From assembly GCA_013376985.1 (NCBI GenBank), contig JACABB010000013.1:50895-114894 (forward strand): a stretch of 64,000 nt of DNA, given 5' to 3'. The position numbers were made by a program, and so were the translations under genes. This DNA is from Bacteroidales bacterium (GTDB lineage: Bacteria; Bacteroidota; Bacteroidia; Bacteroidales; Tenuifilaceae). The notes below the pieces were generated by a model. The model saw only the letters and a program-made list of their open reading frames with translations, ran no database searches and was not told the DNA's origin. Shown here in pieces: positions 1-8,445 of the stretch; position 1 is the stretch's first letter, and each line of letters begins with the position of its first letter.

Positions 1-3000
1 TTTGACTATCATTTCCTTTTAACCGATAAAAACGGCTGTTCAAGCGGGAAAGGGAAGATGGGGCAACTCGACACATTGGTAAAAATCAGCAACCCAAAAC
101 TTCCATTATCGCTCAATGCTAGCATCACGAAAGTGCTTTGCCATGGCGAGAGTACAGGCGAAATAAATTTTGTAGGTGCAGGTGGATGGAACAGGTACAG
201 CTACTCAATCAACGGCGAACCATTTTATGCTAACCCAAAATATAGTGGATTGATAGCAGGTGTTTATAGCTCAAGGCTAAGAGACTCGCTGGGTTGTGTT
301 GTTCAAAAAGATTTCACGGTTGAGCAGAACGATACACTTACCTTTACCACCAGCACGTTTGATGCTACCTGTTTTGGTGGACACAACGGGCAAGTTCAGA
401 TATCTGCATCGGGCGGATCCCCCAGTTACACTTATCTAATAGATAACAAAATATTTAGCGGAGATACAACAACTCTAGGTGCCGGCAGCTACACGCTAGA
501 AGTGAGCGATATGTTTAGCTGCGTAGTTCCTTCTCAAACCGTTACAATAGGAAGTCCTACGCAGATTGGCTTCAGCTCAATTGTTGTCAACTCCAACTGC
601 AATAAATCCAACGGAAAAATTGAGGTTACCCCTTCGGGAGGTGTGGCTCCATATAATGTGGATTGGTATCAGGGAAATACCGTAATCTTTAGTGGGAATA
701 CAATAACCAATCAACCATCGGGTTTATATAATTTCAGGATAACCGATGGTAATAGCTGTACAAGAGATTTTCAGCACAACCTGCCTGATGATGGTAGCCC
801 AGCTATCACCCTAAATTCTAATACAAAAACGCTCTGTCCTGGTGGCAGCGATGGCAGCATCAACCTTAGCGTTGATCAAGGAGTTTTACCCTACAATGTT
901 TATCTATTAAATGGGAGTACAGAGTTGGATGCAAGGAACTATCCTACCAAACCAAGCGAAATCAATTTTACGGATCTTAACGAAAATAAGTATTCGGTTA
1001 AAATAATTGATGGGAATGGTTGTCAGGTGATAGAGCAGTACGATGTAGAGTCGCCTTTACAAATAGCTGCCACGGCTACAGCAACGAATATCGCTTGTTA
1101 CAACGGAAGCAATGGATCGGCTATGCTTACCGTTAGCGGGGGAACAAGCCCATACCAGATAAAATGGGTAAACTCCTCCAACCAGCAAATTGGAGCAGGG
1201 AGTAGTATCGAAAATTTGTCGGCTGGTTACTACGCCTATCAGGTAAACGATAATCATGGTTGCTCATATTTAGGAGGCAGCAATAGCATAAGTATTAACG
1301 CTCCATCAGCACCTTTAAAGGCAAGCATCAACACAATCTCAAATGTATTGTGTTACAAGGGTCAGGATGGTGCGGTGCAGCTTACACCACAGGGTGGATG
1401 GGGTAACTACAGGTTTTCAATTGATCTAGGAACTTCTTGGAAAGTAAGCCCGAATTTTACGAAACTTAAGGCTGGTGATTATAGATTTTTGCTCTCAGAT
1501 AATCTTGGCTGTACCGATACCATTGATGCAAAGGTTAATGACGGAACTCCTTTGAATATCTATATTGATGAGCTTTATGATGTTACGTGCTATGGTACTA
1601 GTACAGGTAAGTTAACCCTATCGGCATCGGGTGGCGGAGGCAGTTACAACTTTTCCGTTAACGATGGGTTAACCTACACCTCCAACCGATACTTCACTGG
1701 TTTAGCTTATGGCGATTACCCATTAAGGGTGAAAGATATCAACGGGTGCGAAGGTTCCTCAAAACAAAAAATTGAACAACCTTTACCACTTGTGGCTTCT
1801 ATAAATCAGATAGCAAATACCGCCTGCGATAAATCCATTGGAAGCGCAACGGCAATAGCCACGGGTGGCACTTTACCGTATAGCTATCGCTGGAGCAATG
1901 GGCAATTAAAAGACAAAGCGGTAAATCTTGCCTATGGCTCGTACAGCGTTGAAATTACTGATAAGAATGGGTGTAAGAATAATACTACTACCGGCATTCA
2001 AAACCTCCATGGACCCAAGTTAGCCCTTTTATCTAAAAATGATGTAACCTGCTCGTACCTTGCCAATGGTAGCATAACCACATCGTTAAGCAGCGGAACA
2101 GCACCAGTAACCCTTACTTGGAGAGGAATAAATTCGAATAATACGAGTATTAACAACCTTAAAAAGGGCATTTACACAGCCATTGCCACCGACTACTACG
2201 GCTGCCGCGATAGCGTAACCGTTAACATCACAAAGCCCGATTCGTTGACAATATCACTTAAAAAGCAATTAGATCCACTTTGCTATGCATACAGTAATGG
2301 TGTTTTGGATGTAGCCTCAAACGGTGGAACATCTCCCTACACCTACCAATGGTCCAACGGTTCGCGGGTATCATCCACAGGCGAAATCCCTTCGGGGAAA
2401 TACGCAATAACCGTAACTGATAGTAAAGGTTGCCAAACGAAAACCTCTTATACTTTGGTAGATCCTCCGCTGCTCAACCCGAACCTGCCCAGTTTAATTA
2501 CCATCTGCTCAAACCAAACCTACTATGCCGATGCTGGTATACCAAATGCCACCTATCTGTGGTATTCTGAGAATGGATTTCAATCAACCAGTAGAACTGC
2601 CTCATTGTCAACATCTGGAATTTACAACTTGCTAGTAATTGATAGTAAGGGCTGTTCTGGCAGAGATACCCTAAACCTGATAAAATCGGAAAATATCATT
2701 GATGCTAACTTTATGATAGCCGATAAAGCCTTCGTTGGGGATACTCTGGTACTTATTGAGATGTCGTGGCCAATACCGCAAACCATTGAATGGCTATACC
2801 CTGCCTCTTTCATGCCTATTTATCAGAACGACTACTCAATTTACTTAGTACCACAAATGGTAGGGAATTTCAATATAGGTCTTACATCCTTTGTTGGCCT
2901 TTGCTCGGAGAATATCGAAAAGGCAATAACTATTGAACCCGCAAAAGACAGGAAAAACAAGCCCATTTCCAAGCAACCTATCATTAGCGATGTGGTAGCC

Positions 3001-3228
3001 TACCCCAACCCCAATCGGGGCAATTTTAGCGTTGAAATTGCCTTAAACCGCGAGTCGGATGTGCTGGTTGAGGTATACTCAACCTATGGAAAGAGGCTAT
3101 TCGCTAGAAATGGTAGGGGATTAACAAATTATAAAATTGATATTAACCTATTCCAAACCCCAGGAATTTACCTTGTTAGGATTAGCGCAGGAAAGGAGTT
3201 TAGAAGTTTGAGAGTGGTGGTTGAATGA
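1..3228 (+). CDS. SprB-repeat surface protein with type IX sorting domain (5'-truncated by window)
   Basis: The reading frame is open from base 1, so the gene starts upstream and only the last 1075 or so codons are here; the first ATG at 58 is internal. The protein is a chain of roughly a dozen Ig-like modules of 70-90 residues, each with the SprB-repeat pattern: a Cys, then NG or G with S, then an SGG or GGT..PY turn, then Y..(V/I)xDxxGC. The last 75 or so residues, starting at VVAYPNPNRGNF and ending with GIYLVRISAGKEF, form a type A C-terminal sorting domain of the type IX secretion system. Such proteins are secreted across the outer membrane and anchored or released; SprB of Flavobacterium is a gliding adhesin. 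Here only a secreted adhesin-like role can be inferred. A short hairpin-containing spacer separates it from the convergent peptide gene. Confidence 0.85.
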   Translation, partial: FDYHFLLTDKNGCSSGKGKMGQLDTLVKISNPKLPLSLNASITKVLCHGESTGEINFVGAGGWNRYSYSINGEPFYANPKYSGLIAGVYSSRLRDSLGCVVQKDFTVEQNDTLTFTTSTFDATCFGGHNGQVQISASGGSPSYTYLIDNKIFSGDTTTLGAGSYTLEVSDMFSCVVPSQTVTIGSPTQIGFSSIVVNSNCNKSNGKIEVTPSGGVAPYNVDWYQGNTVIFSGNTITNQPSGLYNFRITDGNSCTRDFQHNLPDDGSPAITLNSNTKTLCPGGSDGSINLSVDQGVLPYNVYLLNGSTELDARNYPTKPSEINFTDLNENKYSVKIIDGNGCQVIEQYDVESPLQIAATATATNIACYNGSNGSAMLTVSGGTSPYQIKWVNSSNQQIGAGSSIENLSAGYYAYQVNDNHGCSYLGGSNSISINAPSAPLKASINTISNVLCYKGQDGAVQLTPQGGWGNYRFSIDLGTSWKVSPNFTKLKAGDYRFLLSDNLGCTDTIDAKVNDGTPLNIYIDELYDVTCYGTSTGKLTLSASGGGGSYNFSVNDGLTYTSNRYFTGLAYGDYPLRVKDINGCEGSSKQKIEQPLPLVASINQIANTACDKSIGSATAIATGGTLPYSYRWSNGQLKDKAVNLAYGSYSVEITDKNGCKNNTTTGIQNLHGPKLALLSKNDVTCSYLANGSITTSLSSGTAPVTLTWRGINSNNTSINNLKKGIYTAIATDYYGCRDSVTVNITKPDSLTISLKKQLDPLCYAYSNGVLDVASNGGTSPYTYQWSNGSRVSSTGEIPSGKYAITVTDSKGCQTKTSYTLVDPPLLNPNLPSLITICSNQTYYADAGIPNATYLWYSENGFQSTSRTASLSTSGIYNLLVIDSKGCSGRDTLNLIKSENIIDANFMIADKAFVGDTLVLIEMSWPIPQTIEWLYPASFMPIYQNDYSIYLVPQMVGNFNIGLTSFVGLCSENIEKAITIEPAKDRKNKPISKQPIISDVVAYPNPNRGNFSVEIALNRESDVLVEVYSTYGKRLFARNGRGLTNYKIDINLFQTPGIYLVRISAGKEFRSLRVVVE

Positions 3229-3360
3229 TATTAAAATATGGCATAATACTGAAAGATAAACTTTGAAATTATTAGGATTTCACTTGGTTTTTATATAAAG
3301 TTCCTAAAATTGCATGAACCTTTATATCAAACTTTCATTAATATGCTGAATTTTAAATAA

Positions 3361-3394
3361 AGAAGTTATCTGAATTCTTATTCAGATAACTTCT
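3361..3394 (-). terminator. Terminator hairpin of the GG-peptide gene
   Basis: A perfect 15-bp stem (AGAAGTTATCTGAAT and its complement) closes a TCTT loop. On the minus strand it follows the stop codon of the peptide gene at 3418 by about 24 bases and runs into an AT-rich tract, as expected for an intrinsic terminator. It may also stop transcription from the convergent adhesin gene, although no T-run follows on the plus strand. Confidence 0.65.
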
Positions 3395-3417
3395 AAAATA
3401 CATGTTGTATTAATTTG

Positions 3418-3579
3418 TTAGCAAGTTTTGCGGCATAGACCATCAAACAAACCTCCATAACAACAATGTGTACCTGTTGGACATCCACCATCTGGACGGC
3501 AAGCTAAGCCTCCAGTAATTACTTTTTGCTCAGCCTTACTAAGGAGTTTAACTCCTTTTAACTCTTTTAAGTTTTTCAT
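3418..3579 (-). CDS. Double-glycine-leader peptide with six-cysteine knottin-like core
   Basis: This 53-residue peptide is shorter than most ORF cut-offs. The leader, MKNLKELKGVKLLSKAEQ followed by KVITGG (residues 1-24), matches the Bacteroidetes GG-bacteriocin / natural-product precursor leader style (K/L-rich start, LSKxE, hydrophobic-x-GG). The 29-residue core begins LACRPDGGC and has cysteines at residues 27, 33, 39, 40, 49 and 53, giving the spacing C-x5-C-x5-CC-x8-C-x3-C. That order (C-C-CC-C-C) is the one found in inhibitor-cystine-knot miniproteins. The gene lies 109 bp downstream of, and on the same strand as, a VKOR/thioredoxin membrane protein that could oxidise its cysteines. Expected fate: cleavage after GG by an ABC exporter not present in this window. 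The knot fold and any toxin role are inference. Confidence 0.8.
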   Translation of the reverse strand: MKNLKELKGVKLLSKAEQKVITGGLACRPDGGCPTGTHCCYGGLFDGLCRKTC

Positions 3580-3609
3580 AATAAATTAATTATATGATTA
3601 TATTTTACC

Positions 3610-3673
3610 CTGAACTTTTTTGGGACACTCAGGATTTGTGTCCATTTATTGATAGCTAATATTTTTTGTTCAG
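3610..3673 (-). promoter_or_regulatory. Structured leader upstream of the GG-peptide gene
   Basis: Between the VKOR gene and the peptide gene an outer inverted repeat (CTGAAC at 3610-3615 with GTTCAG at 3668-3673) encloses an inner one (GGACAC at 3623-3628 with GTGTCC at 3638-3643). In the minus-strand transcript this would fold into two nested helices just before the peptide. It could be an RNA processing site that uncouples peptide and enzyme levels, or an attenuator. No known RNA family is recognised. Confidence 0.4.
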
Positions 3674-3688
3674 CTTATGTTACATTCA

Positions 3689-5320
3689 CTAGATTTTTTC
3701 TGTTTCCATCACAACCTTCAATGCTTGAGAGTTTACTTTTTCCCTCTCTTCTTCAATAATTTCATCTATAAAATAAAGCAAATCACCTCTGCTATACTCC
3801 CTTGGGAAAGATCTGCCATTCACTAAAATCTCAGGTGTAAAATTGATGTTGTTTTCGTTGCACCACTCCTTTGCAATAATTATTGTTTTCTTATATGGCT
3901 CCTCACAGGGTTTTCCCCATTTATTTAGCCAATCATTAGGCTTAATGGTACTGTAAATGTCATGCATGGCATTTAGGCATACTTGCTCACCCTCTTTATT
4001 ATAAATCTCTATAAGCCTTAATGCTATTTTTGTGTCGGTTGAATTGTAATCCCCACTAACATTAAACCGAATGACAATCTGAATACTCTTATCTTTTATT
4101 TTCAGCAGATTTTCAACTAGTTCATGAGCTTCTTTGCAAAATGAGCAAAGTGGATTGGTAATAACTACAACTCTAAGAAGCGGATTTTCTTTATGGCCTA
4201 AAACTATCTCATTAGAATCATTAATGGATGTATTAATTTCATCCGATTTCTGAATCATGGATTTAAATATATTGTAGTTTCGTTTAAACTTGAAATGCTC
4301 TATTTTTAATGCCTTTAATTCCTGCTCTTCCTTTAGTCTTGGTGAGATAAATTGCCATAAAGCAAAAACTATTAGAAAGTTGAAAGCGGTTAATAGCACA
4401 CTTTTAAAGCTAAATGCAAAAATTGTATCGTTTAAGTCGATAAAAAGTAATGAAATAGCCTGCAGCCAGAGTATTAAAACTACACTCAAACAGAGTAAAC
4501 ACCATTTTTTAACAACTTTATCTTGATAGTAGATTGAGAAAAGCGTAAAGGGAATTGCTAGTAAGGTGATTAAGACTATAGAATTGTAACTTATATTGCT
4601 GTTTATTAGTGAGAACCATGAGAGGATTAAGGATACAAAATAAACAATTCCAACATCACTAAATTTCAGAGATCTAAAAAGGGTTGCTCCTTTTGAATTC
4701 AGTACTGCATTACAACTTGTTTTTTTATTCTCTTCGGAACAAAATTTATCCAATATTTTCGAATGTAAACCTAACTCATGTTGTAAAATTAGTATGCATA
4801 TGGCAATACCCCCAAGAGATAAAACAAAATGAATTGTTTGGAATAAGTTAATTCGATAAAGTAATAATATGGACAGCAAAGTTATTGCTATGTATAAGAT
4901 ACTTTTCGTGAAATTTATTTTTTTTAAATTGGGAGTAAGGCTCTGCTTATCGTTTTCAACACATACGATAACACCTGTCCAGATTTCTAAGAAGTCGGTT
5001 TTTGAAAACACCCTTTTTTTATTTCCATCAAAAGATAATTGGAGGTTAAGACCATGCCTGCTTACCATTACAAAACCATCGTACTCCTTGGTTTTAACAA
5101 GTGCTAAAAAAGAATTAGGTATGAGATCTAATGTTTCTATCTCTTTAGGAATATCTAGTGCATAATTTTCAATACAAAAGTGATCCAATACTCCTGTTAT
5201 AGAATGTAAACTTGGATATGACGGGTGGCTTAAAAGTTGAAATTCTAACTCCTGCTCATTAACTCTTATACCATTTGCTCTTAAGAGTATTATTAGTAGA
5301 TTGACGATTGGCTCTTTCAA
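3689..5320 (-). CDS. C39-like / VKOR / thioredoxin fusion membrane protein
   Basis: Protein of 543 residues with three parts. Residues 1-125 resemble a peptidase C39 domain (ending in the typical FLEIWTGVIVCVE), but there is no cysteine before residue 49 and no histidine in the YDGFVMVS segment, so the protease site is absent. Residues about 140-330 are a multi-helix membrane domain of the vitamin K epoxide reductase family with the loop pair C194/C203 and the redox motif C274-LL-C277. Residues about 375-535 form a DsbA-like thioredoxin domain with C392-SF-C395 and a cis-Pro region FTPEILVNG. Known VKOR-Trx fusions make protein disulfides by passing electrons to quinone. The following peptide gene has six cysteines and is the obvious substrate. 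A paralogue lies at 17891-19471. Confidence 0.85.
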   Translation of the reverse strand: MKEPIVNLLIILLRANGIRVNEQELEFQLLSHPSYPSLHSITGVLDHFCIENYALDIPKEIETLDLIPNSFLALVKTKEYDGFVMVSRHGLNLQLSFDGNKKRVFSKTDFLEIWTGVIVCVENDKQSLTPNLKKINFTKSILYIAITLLSILLLYRINLFQTIHFVLSLGGIAICILILQHELGLHSKILDKFCSEENKKTSCNAVLNSKGATLFRSLKFSDVGIVYFVSLILSWFSLINSNISYNSIVLITLLAIPFTLFSIYYQDKVVKKWCLLCLSVVLILWLQAISLLFIDLNDTIFAFSFKSVLLTAFNFLIVFALWQFISPRLKEEQELKALKIEHFKFKRNYNIFKSMIQKSDEINTSINDSNEIVLGHKENPLLRVVVITNPLCSFCKEAHELVENLLKIKDKSIQIVIRFNVSGDYNSTDTKIALRLIEIYNKEGEQVCLNAMHDIYSTIKPNDWLNKWGKPCEEPYKKTIIIAKEWCNENNINFTPEILVNGRSFPREYSRGDLLYFIDEIIEEEREKVNSQALKVVMETEKI

Positions 5321-5837
5321 GGTGCAATATTTTAATGATATTATTTGTGTTAATTAATTGATTTTTAATAAAATATAACAATGTAAATTTATTACTAACA
5401 GAATAATTCTTTAGCCATTTATGGTGATTAAATGAAACTATTTAAAATTGATACGCAGGATGAATCATAAAACATGCCCTCTTATTACATATAATTAACC
5501 CATAGGTTTTAAAATAAAAAAAATCATGTATAATATGTAATAAAAATATAATTTCAGTAAAAAAAGGATATGTAATTAATGTGACTATAAAAATAAATAA
5601 ATAATGCTATTATGCAATATGAAATTTAAAAGTTATTTTCATAGTCGAATACCAATGTAATTTAGTTAAAGAGAATTCGTATCAAGTACAGAGTAACAAG
5701 GGGTGTGAATATTATTTTTACTGTCATTACCATGCAGCAAAATCGAAAAGCACGCTCAGTTTCTGCGAAGGCATGAATTTGTGGCTTATAAGAATTAAAC
5801 CTAAACTCAACAGCATTTAATATTAATTTGAAAAAAT
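5321..5837. other. Divergent intergenic region
   Basis: This 517-bp, very AT-rich stretch lies between two divergently transcribed genes and should hold both promoters. I see no open frame worth calling and no clear inverted repeat. The part around 5700-5770 is less AT-rich and may be a decayed remnant, but I cannot identify it. Confidence 0.4.
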
Positions 5838-6833
5838 ATGAAGAGACTACTCCTGTTAGGATTTCTAAATACTTTGTGTTTATCAACCCTCATGGCACAA
5901 ACTAACATAATTGTATTGGAAAATCAGACTGAAGATGAAATATATGAAAAATATTACCAAAATCCGTTTGTAAATTATTTTATCAAACCAAATTCCTTCA
6001 AGGATGGATCATATATTTTCTACCTTGACAAAGCCAAAACAAATATTTTCTTTGAGGGTATAATTGAAAAAGGGATAACAAGTGGAATTTATTACACCTA
6101 TAATTTAGATACAAATAACGGCGAATATATTTCTTCTACCAAGCGGGGTATTAAAGTTGAGAATGGCAAATTTGATGGGGAATATGGCTTTAAAGATATA
6201 CCTAATAAATACCATTACTGCTTTGAAAAGGGAGAAATAAAAAAACTTAAAGTAATTGACCCATTCAATCACTTTCTATCTGATGAGGAAAAAGATACTA
6301 TTAAAGCCATTGATACTTTAACAATTTCTTTCCAAAAAGGTAAAATTGAATCTGTTAATTTTTACAATTACAATTCATTTTATAATGTACAACCCATATT
6401 AAGCAGTGATTGCTCATCAAATACTTCTGGTTTAATAAATTTAACTAAATCACAGAGTTATTATGTAACTGACCCTGAAAGAAATGACTCAACATTAATA
6501 AGGTATTATAAGAAGTTTAACTTTAATGATTCAGCAACTAACTGGAATAAAAGATTATCCTTTCAATACGACTCCTTAAAAACACTTACTTGTGTAGTTT
6601 TAGAATCAGGTTTGGATGCCCTAAACCGCTCAGTATATTTTAATCTAACACCAGTGAAAATTAAATTTGATAAGAATAATGGTTTAAAATATATCGATTG
6701 TAATGGAAAATACTATTTTGTTAGTGCAGTTGATGAAAATGGGAATGAAGGATTAAGAATTATATTGAATCAAGCAGTCCTCTATTTCCTTCCCGATGGT
6801 ATTTTTGATATTACAAATCATGGAAATTATTAG
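5838..6833 (+). CDS. Secreted protein of unknown function
   Basis: Protein of 331 residues with a clear signal peptide (MKRLLLLGFLNTLCLSTLMAQ) and no further membrane segment, so it is predicted to be periplasmic or outer-membrane associated. The middle has short repeats of the type GxxSGIYYTYN and NGKFDGEYGF, reminiscent of MORN / YwqK-like repeats such as those in 53857-55023, but they are too few to assign the family. Base composition is AT-rich like its neighbours. It is divergent from the VKOR/GG-peptide pair and is the last gene before the left attachment site; a functional link to either is not shown. Confidence 0.7.
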   Translation: MKRLLLLGFLNTLCLSTLMAQTNIIVLENQTEDEIYEKYYQNPFVNYFIKPNSFKDGSYIFYLDKAKTNIFFEGIIEKGITSGIYYTYNLDTNNGEYISSTKRGIKVENGKFDGEYGFKDIPNKYHYCFEKGEIKKLKVIDPFNHFLSDEEKDTIKAIDTLTISFQKGKIESVNFYNYNSFYNVQPILSSDCSSNTSGLINLTKSQSYYVTDPERNDSTLIRYYKKFNFNDSATNWNKRLSFQYDSLKTLTCVVLESGLDALNRSVYFNLTPVKIKFDKNNGLKYIDCNGKYYFVSAVDENGNEGLRIILNQAVLYFLPDGIFDITNHGNY

Positions 6834-6962
6834 ATATAAAGAGTATTTTTATGCATGGTAGAGAAAGTAATACTATTTTAAACCTTGAAGTTTTGGTTAT
6901 TAATAAATCAGTTGGGAAGGACATTAAAGAACAAGTGAAGTAAATTTAGTATTTTCATCTAA

Positions 6963-6994
6963 TAAAAAAGGCAGTAATCCCTACTGCCTTAAGT
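6963..6994 (-). terminator. Original terminator of the tRNA-Pro gene, displaced by the island
   Basis: On the minus strand AAGGCAGTA, a GGGAT loop and TACTGCCTT are followed by a T-rich run. It stands directly after the severed 3' fragment of tRNA-Pro. This fits the chromosomal terminator that served the tRNA before the element inserted 25 kb of DNA between them. Confidence 0.65.
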
Positions 6995-7046
6995 TTGGTC
7001 GGGGTGATCCGACTCGAACGGACGACCACTTGCACCCCATGCAAGT
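6995..7046 (-). repeat. attL: Left attachment site: 52-bp 3' fragment of tRNA-Pro
   Basis: Fifty-two bases identical to 32542-32593. On the minus strand this is the 3' half of tRNA-Pro(GGG), from the anticodon stem through the encoded CCA end. After 7046 the identity to the tRNA stops abruptly. Together with the adjacent tyrosine recombinase this is the displaced crossover duplicate expected of site-specific integration into a tRNA gene. Confidence 0.9.
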
Positions 7047-7060
7047 GGTAATTATTACAT

Positions 7061-7169
7061 ATTATGAAACAACTAATTTATAAACAATTGATTAAATGAT
7101 TTATAAATTAATATAAATTAATCATTTTTCATTTTGTTTCATAATAATGTTTACCCTATATTTACCCTG
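7061..7169. promoter_or_regulatory. Nested inverted repeats and arm-type motif before the integrase
   Basis: ATTATGAAAC at 7061-7070 pairs with GTTTCATAAT at 7136-7145, and inside it AATTTATAAA at 7075-7084 pairs with TTTATAAATT at 7100-7109. They are followed by two direct TTTACCCT motifs (7150-7157 and 7161-7168). The block sits between the crossover repeat and the integrase start and most likely holds recombinase and excisionase binding sites plus the integrase promoter. Confidence 0.5.
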
Positions 7170-7183
7170 TAAAATTTCTTGCT

Positions 7184-8425
7184 ATGTCAACAGCCAAGGC
7201 AAAAGTGGTTTTCAGGAAGGATAAGAAAAATAAAGATGGGAAGCATCCTCTCTACCTTCGGGTGATTAAGGACAGACGAATAAAATATTATTATCTCGGG
7301 CACGATTTCTCTCCAAACGAAATGGACAAGGACATGAAGAGGTTGAAAATTAATCATCCTCTCTCTAACGAAATATCAATTAAGATTAAGGATTGGGAAA
7401 CGGATGCTCAAAAAGCAATTCTAGAACTTGAAAGAGAAAAAAAAGATTATTCTGCAGAAACCATAATAACCAAACTCAAACAGAATGTTATTACATCAAT
7501 AACTGTCGGTAAGTACTTCGATAAAACCATTGAAAGACTTGTAAAAGAAGATAGGGTCGGATATTCAAGAGTTTTTAAAGAGACAAAAAGGGAGTTAATG
7601 AAATTTAGGAAACAGATCGATTTCAACTTTCAAGATATTGATAAAAAATTCTTAACAAAATTTCACAATTATAAAATAAAACAAGGCTGTGCTTTAAATA
7701 CCGTTTTTGTTTTCATGAGAACATTAAAAACACTTGTTAACTATGCAAAGGAAGATGAGTATATTCCGAAAAACTTTGGCGGTTTCGCTGAATTTAGTTT
7801 TAAGAGATACAGAGGTATCAAGACAAAAAAAAGAGCAATCACTAAAGAATCTATTAACAAAATTGTAGAATTAAATTTAACGGACTCATCTCATCTATCC
7901 TTTGCAAGAGACATTTTCCTTTACAGCTACTATTGTAGGGGAATGAATTTTATTGATATAGCCCATTTAAAGTGGCGAGATCTTGACTTGACTAAATTAG
8001 ACATTGATTACATGCGAAGAAAAACTAAAAAGGAGATGCAGTTTAAAATACTTAACCCAGCAATTGAGATTCTCAAAAAGTACAAGCCTGATGAGGTTGC
8101 AAATTCAACCTCTTATGTTTTTCCAATATTAAATGAAAAAAAACATTATACCCCTGAGAAGATTTACAACCGAATTTTTAATGTCAGAAAGCAGGTTAAT
8201 TCAAATATTAAGAAAGTTGCTAAACTTCAAGGTATAGATGATCAGATAACTACATATGTTGCTAGACATACATTCGCAACAATTATGAAGAAAAGTAATG
8301 CCCCTCTAGGTGTTATTCAACAAACATTAGGGCATGAAAGCGAGACTACAACATTGATTTATCTTAGTGATATAGATGATGAGACTGTAAACAGTGCTGT
8401 TGAAAATGCAATTATCGGCAACTAA
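7184..8425 (+). CDS. int: Tyrosine recombinase (site-specific integrase)
   Basis: Protein of 413 residues, the usual length for Bacteroidetes tyrosine integrases. The N-terminal part (about 1-90) is the Arm-DNA-binding domain beginning AKVVFRKDKKNKDGKHPLYL; residues 100-190 form the SAM-like core-binding domain; the rest is catalytic. Visible active-site elements are the first Arg in YCRGMNFIDI, the block TYVARHTFATIMK (YxxR variant typical of this phylum), LGHESETTTLIYL with the His, and the nucleophilic Tyr. It should catalyse integration and excision of the element at tRNA-Pro. It starts 138 bp from the crossover repeat. Confidence 0.95.
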   Translation: MSTAKAKVVFRKDKKNKDGKHPLYLRVIKDRRIKYYYLGHDFSPNEMDKDMKRLKINHPLSNEISIKIKDWETDAQKAILELEREKKDYSAETIITKLKQNVITSITVGKYFDKTIERLVKEDRVGYSRVFKETKRELMKFRKQIDFNFQDIDKKFLTKFHNYKIKQGCALNTVFVFMRTLKTLVNYAKEDEYIPKNFGGFAEFSFKRYRGIKTKKRAITKESINKIVELNLTDSSHLSFARDIFLYSYYCRGMNFIDIAHLKWRDLDLTKLDIDYMRRKTKKEMQFKILNPAIEILKKYKPDEVANSTSYVFPILNEKKHYTPEKIYNRIFNVRKQVNSNIKKVAKLQGIDDQITTYVARHTFATIMKKSNAPLGVIQQTLGHESETTTLIYLSDIDDETVNSAVENAIIGN

Positions 8426-8445
8426 TATTTAAGATCCATTTAAGA

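Noticed and set aside
1057..1257. Minus-strand open frame inside the SprB-repeat gene
   Set aside because: Antisense shadow of a clear repeat protein; no start context or family features.
5662..5886. 74-codon minus-strand frame before the secreted protein
   Set aside because: It overlaps the signal peptide of the plus-strand gene and shows no recognisable protein features.
7149..7170. Possible CRISPR-like direct repeats TTTACCCT
   Set aside because: Only two short copies without spacers of constant length; better explained as integrase arm sites because they recur at the other end.
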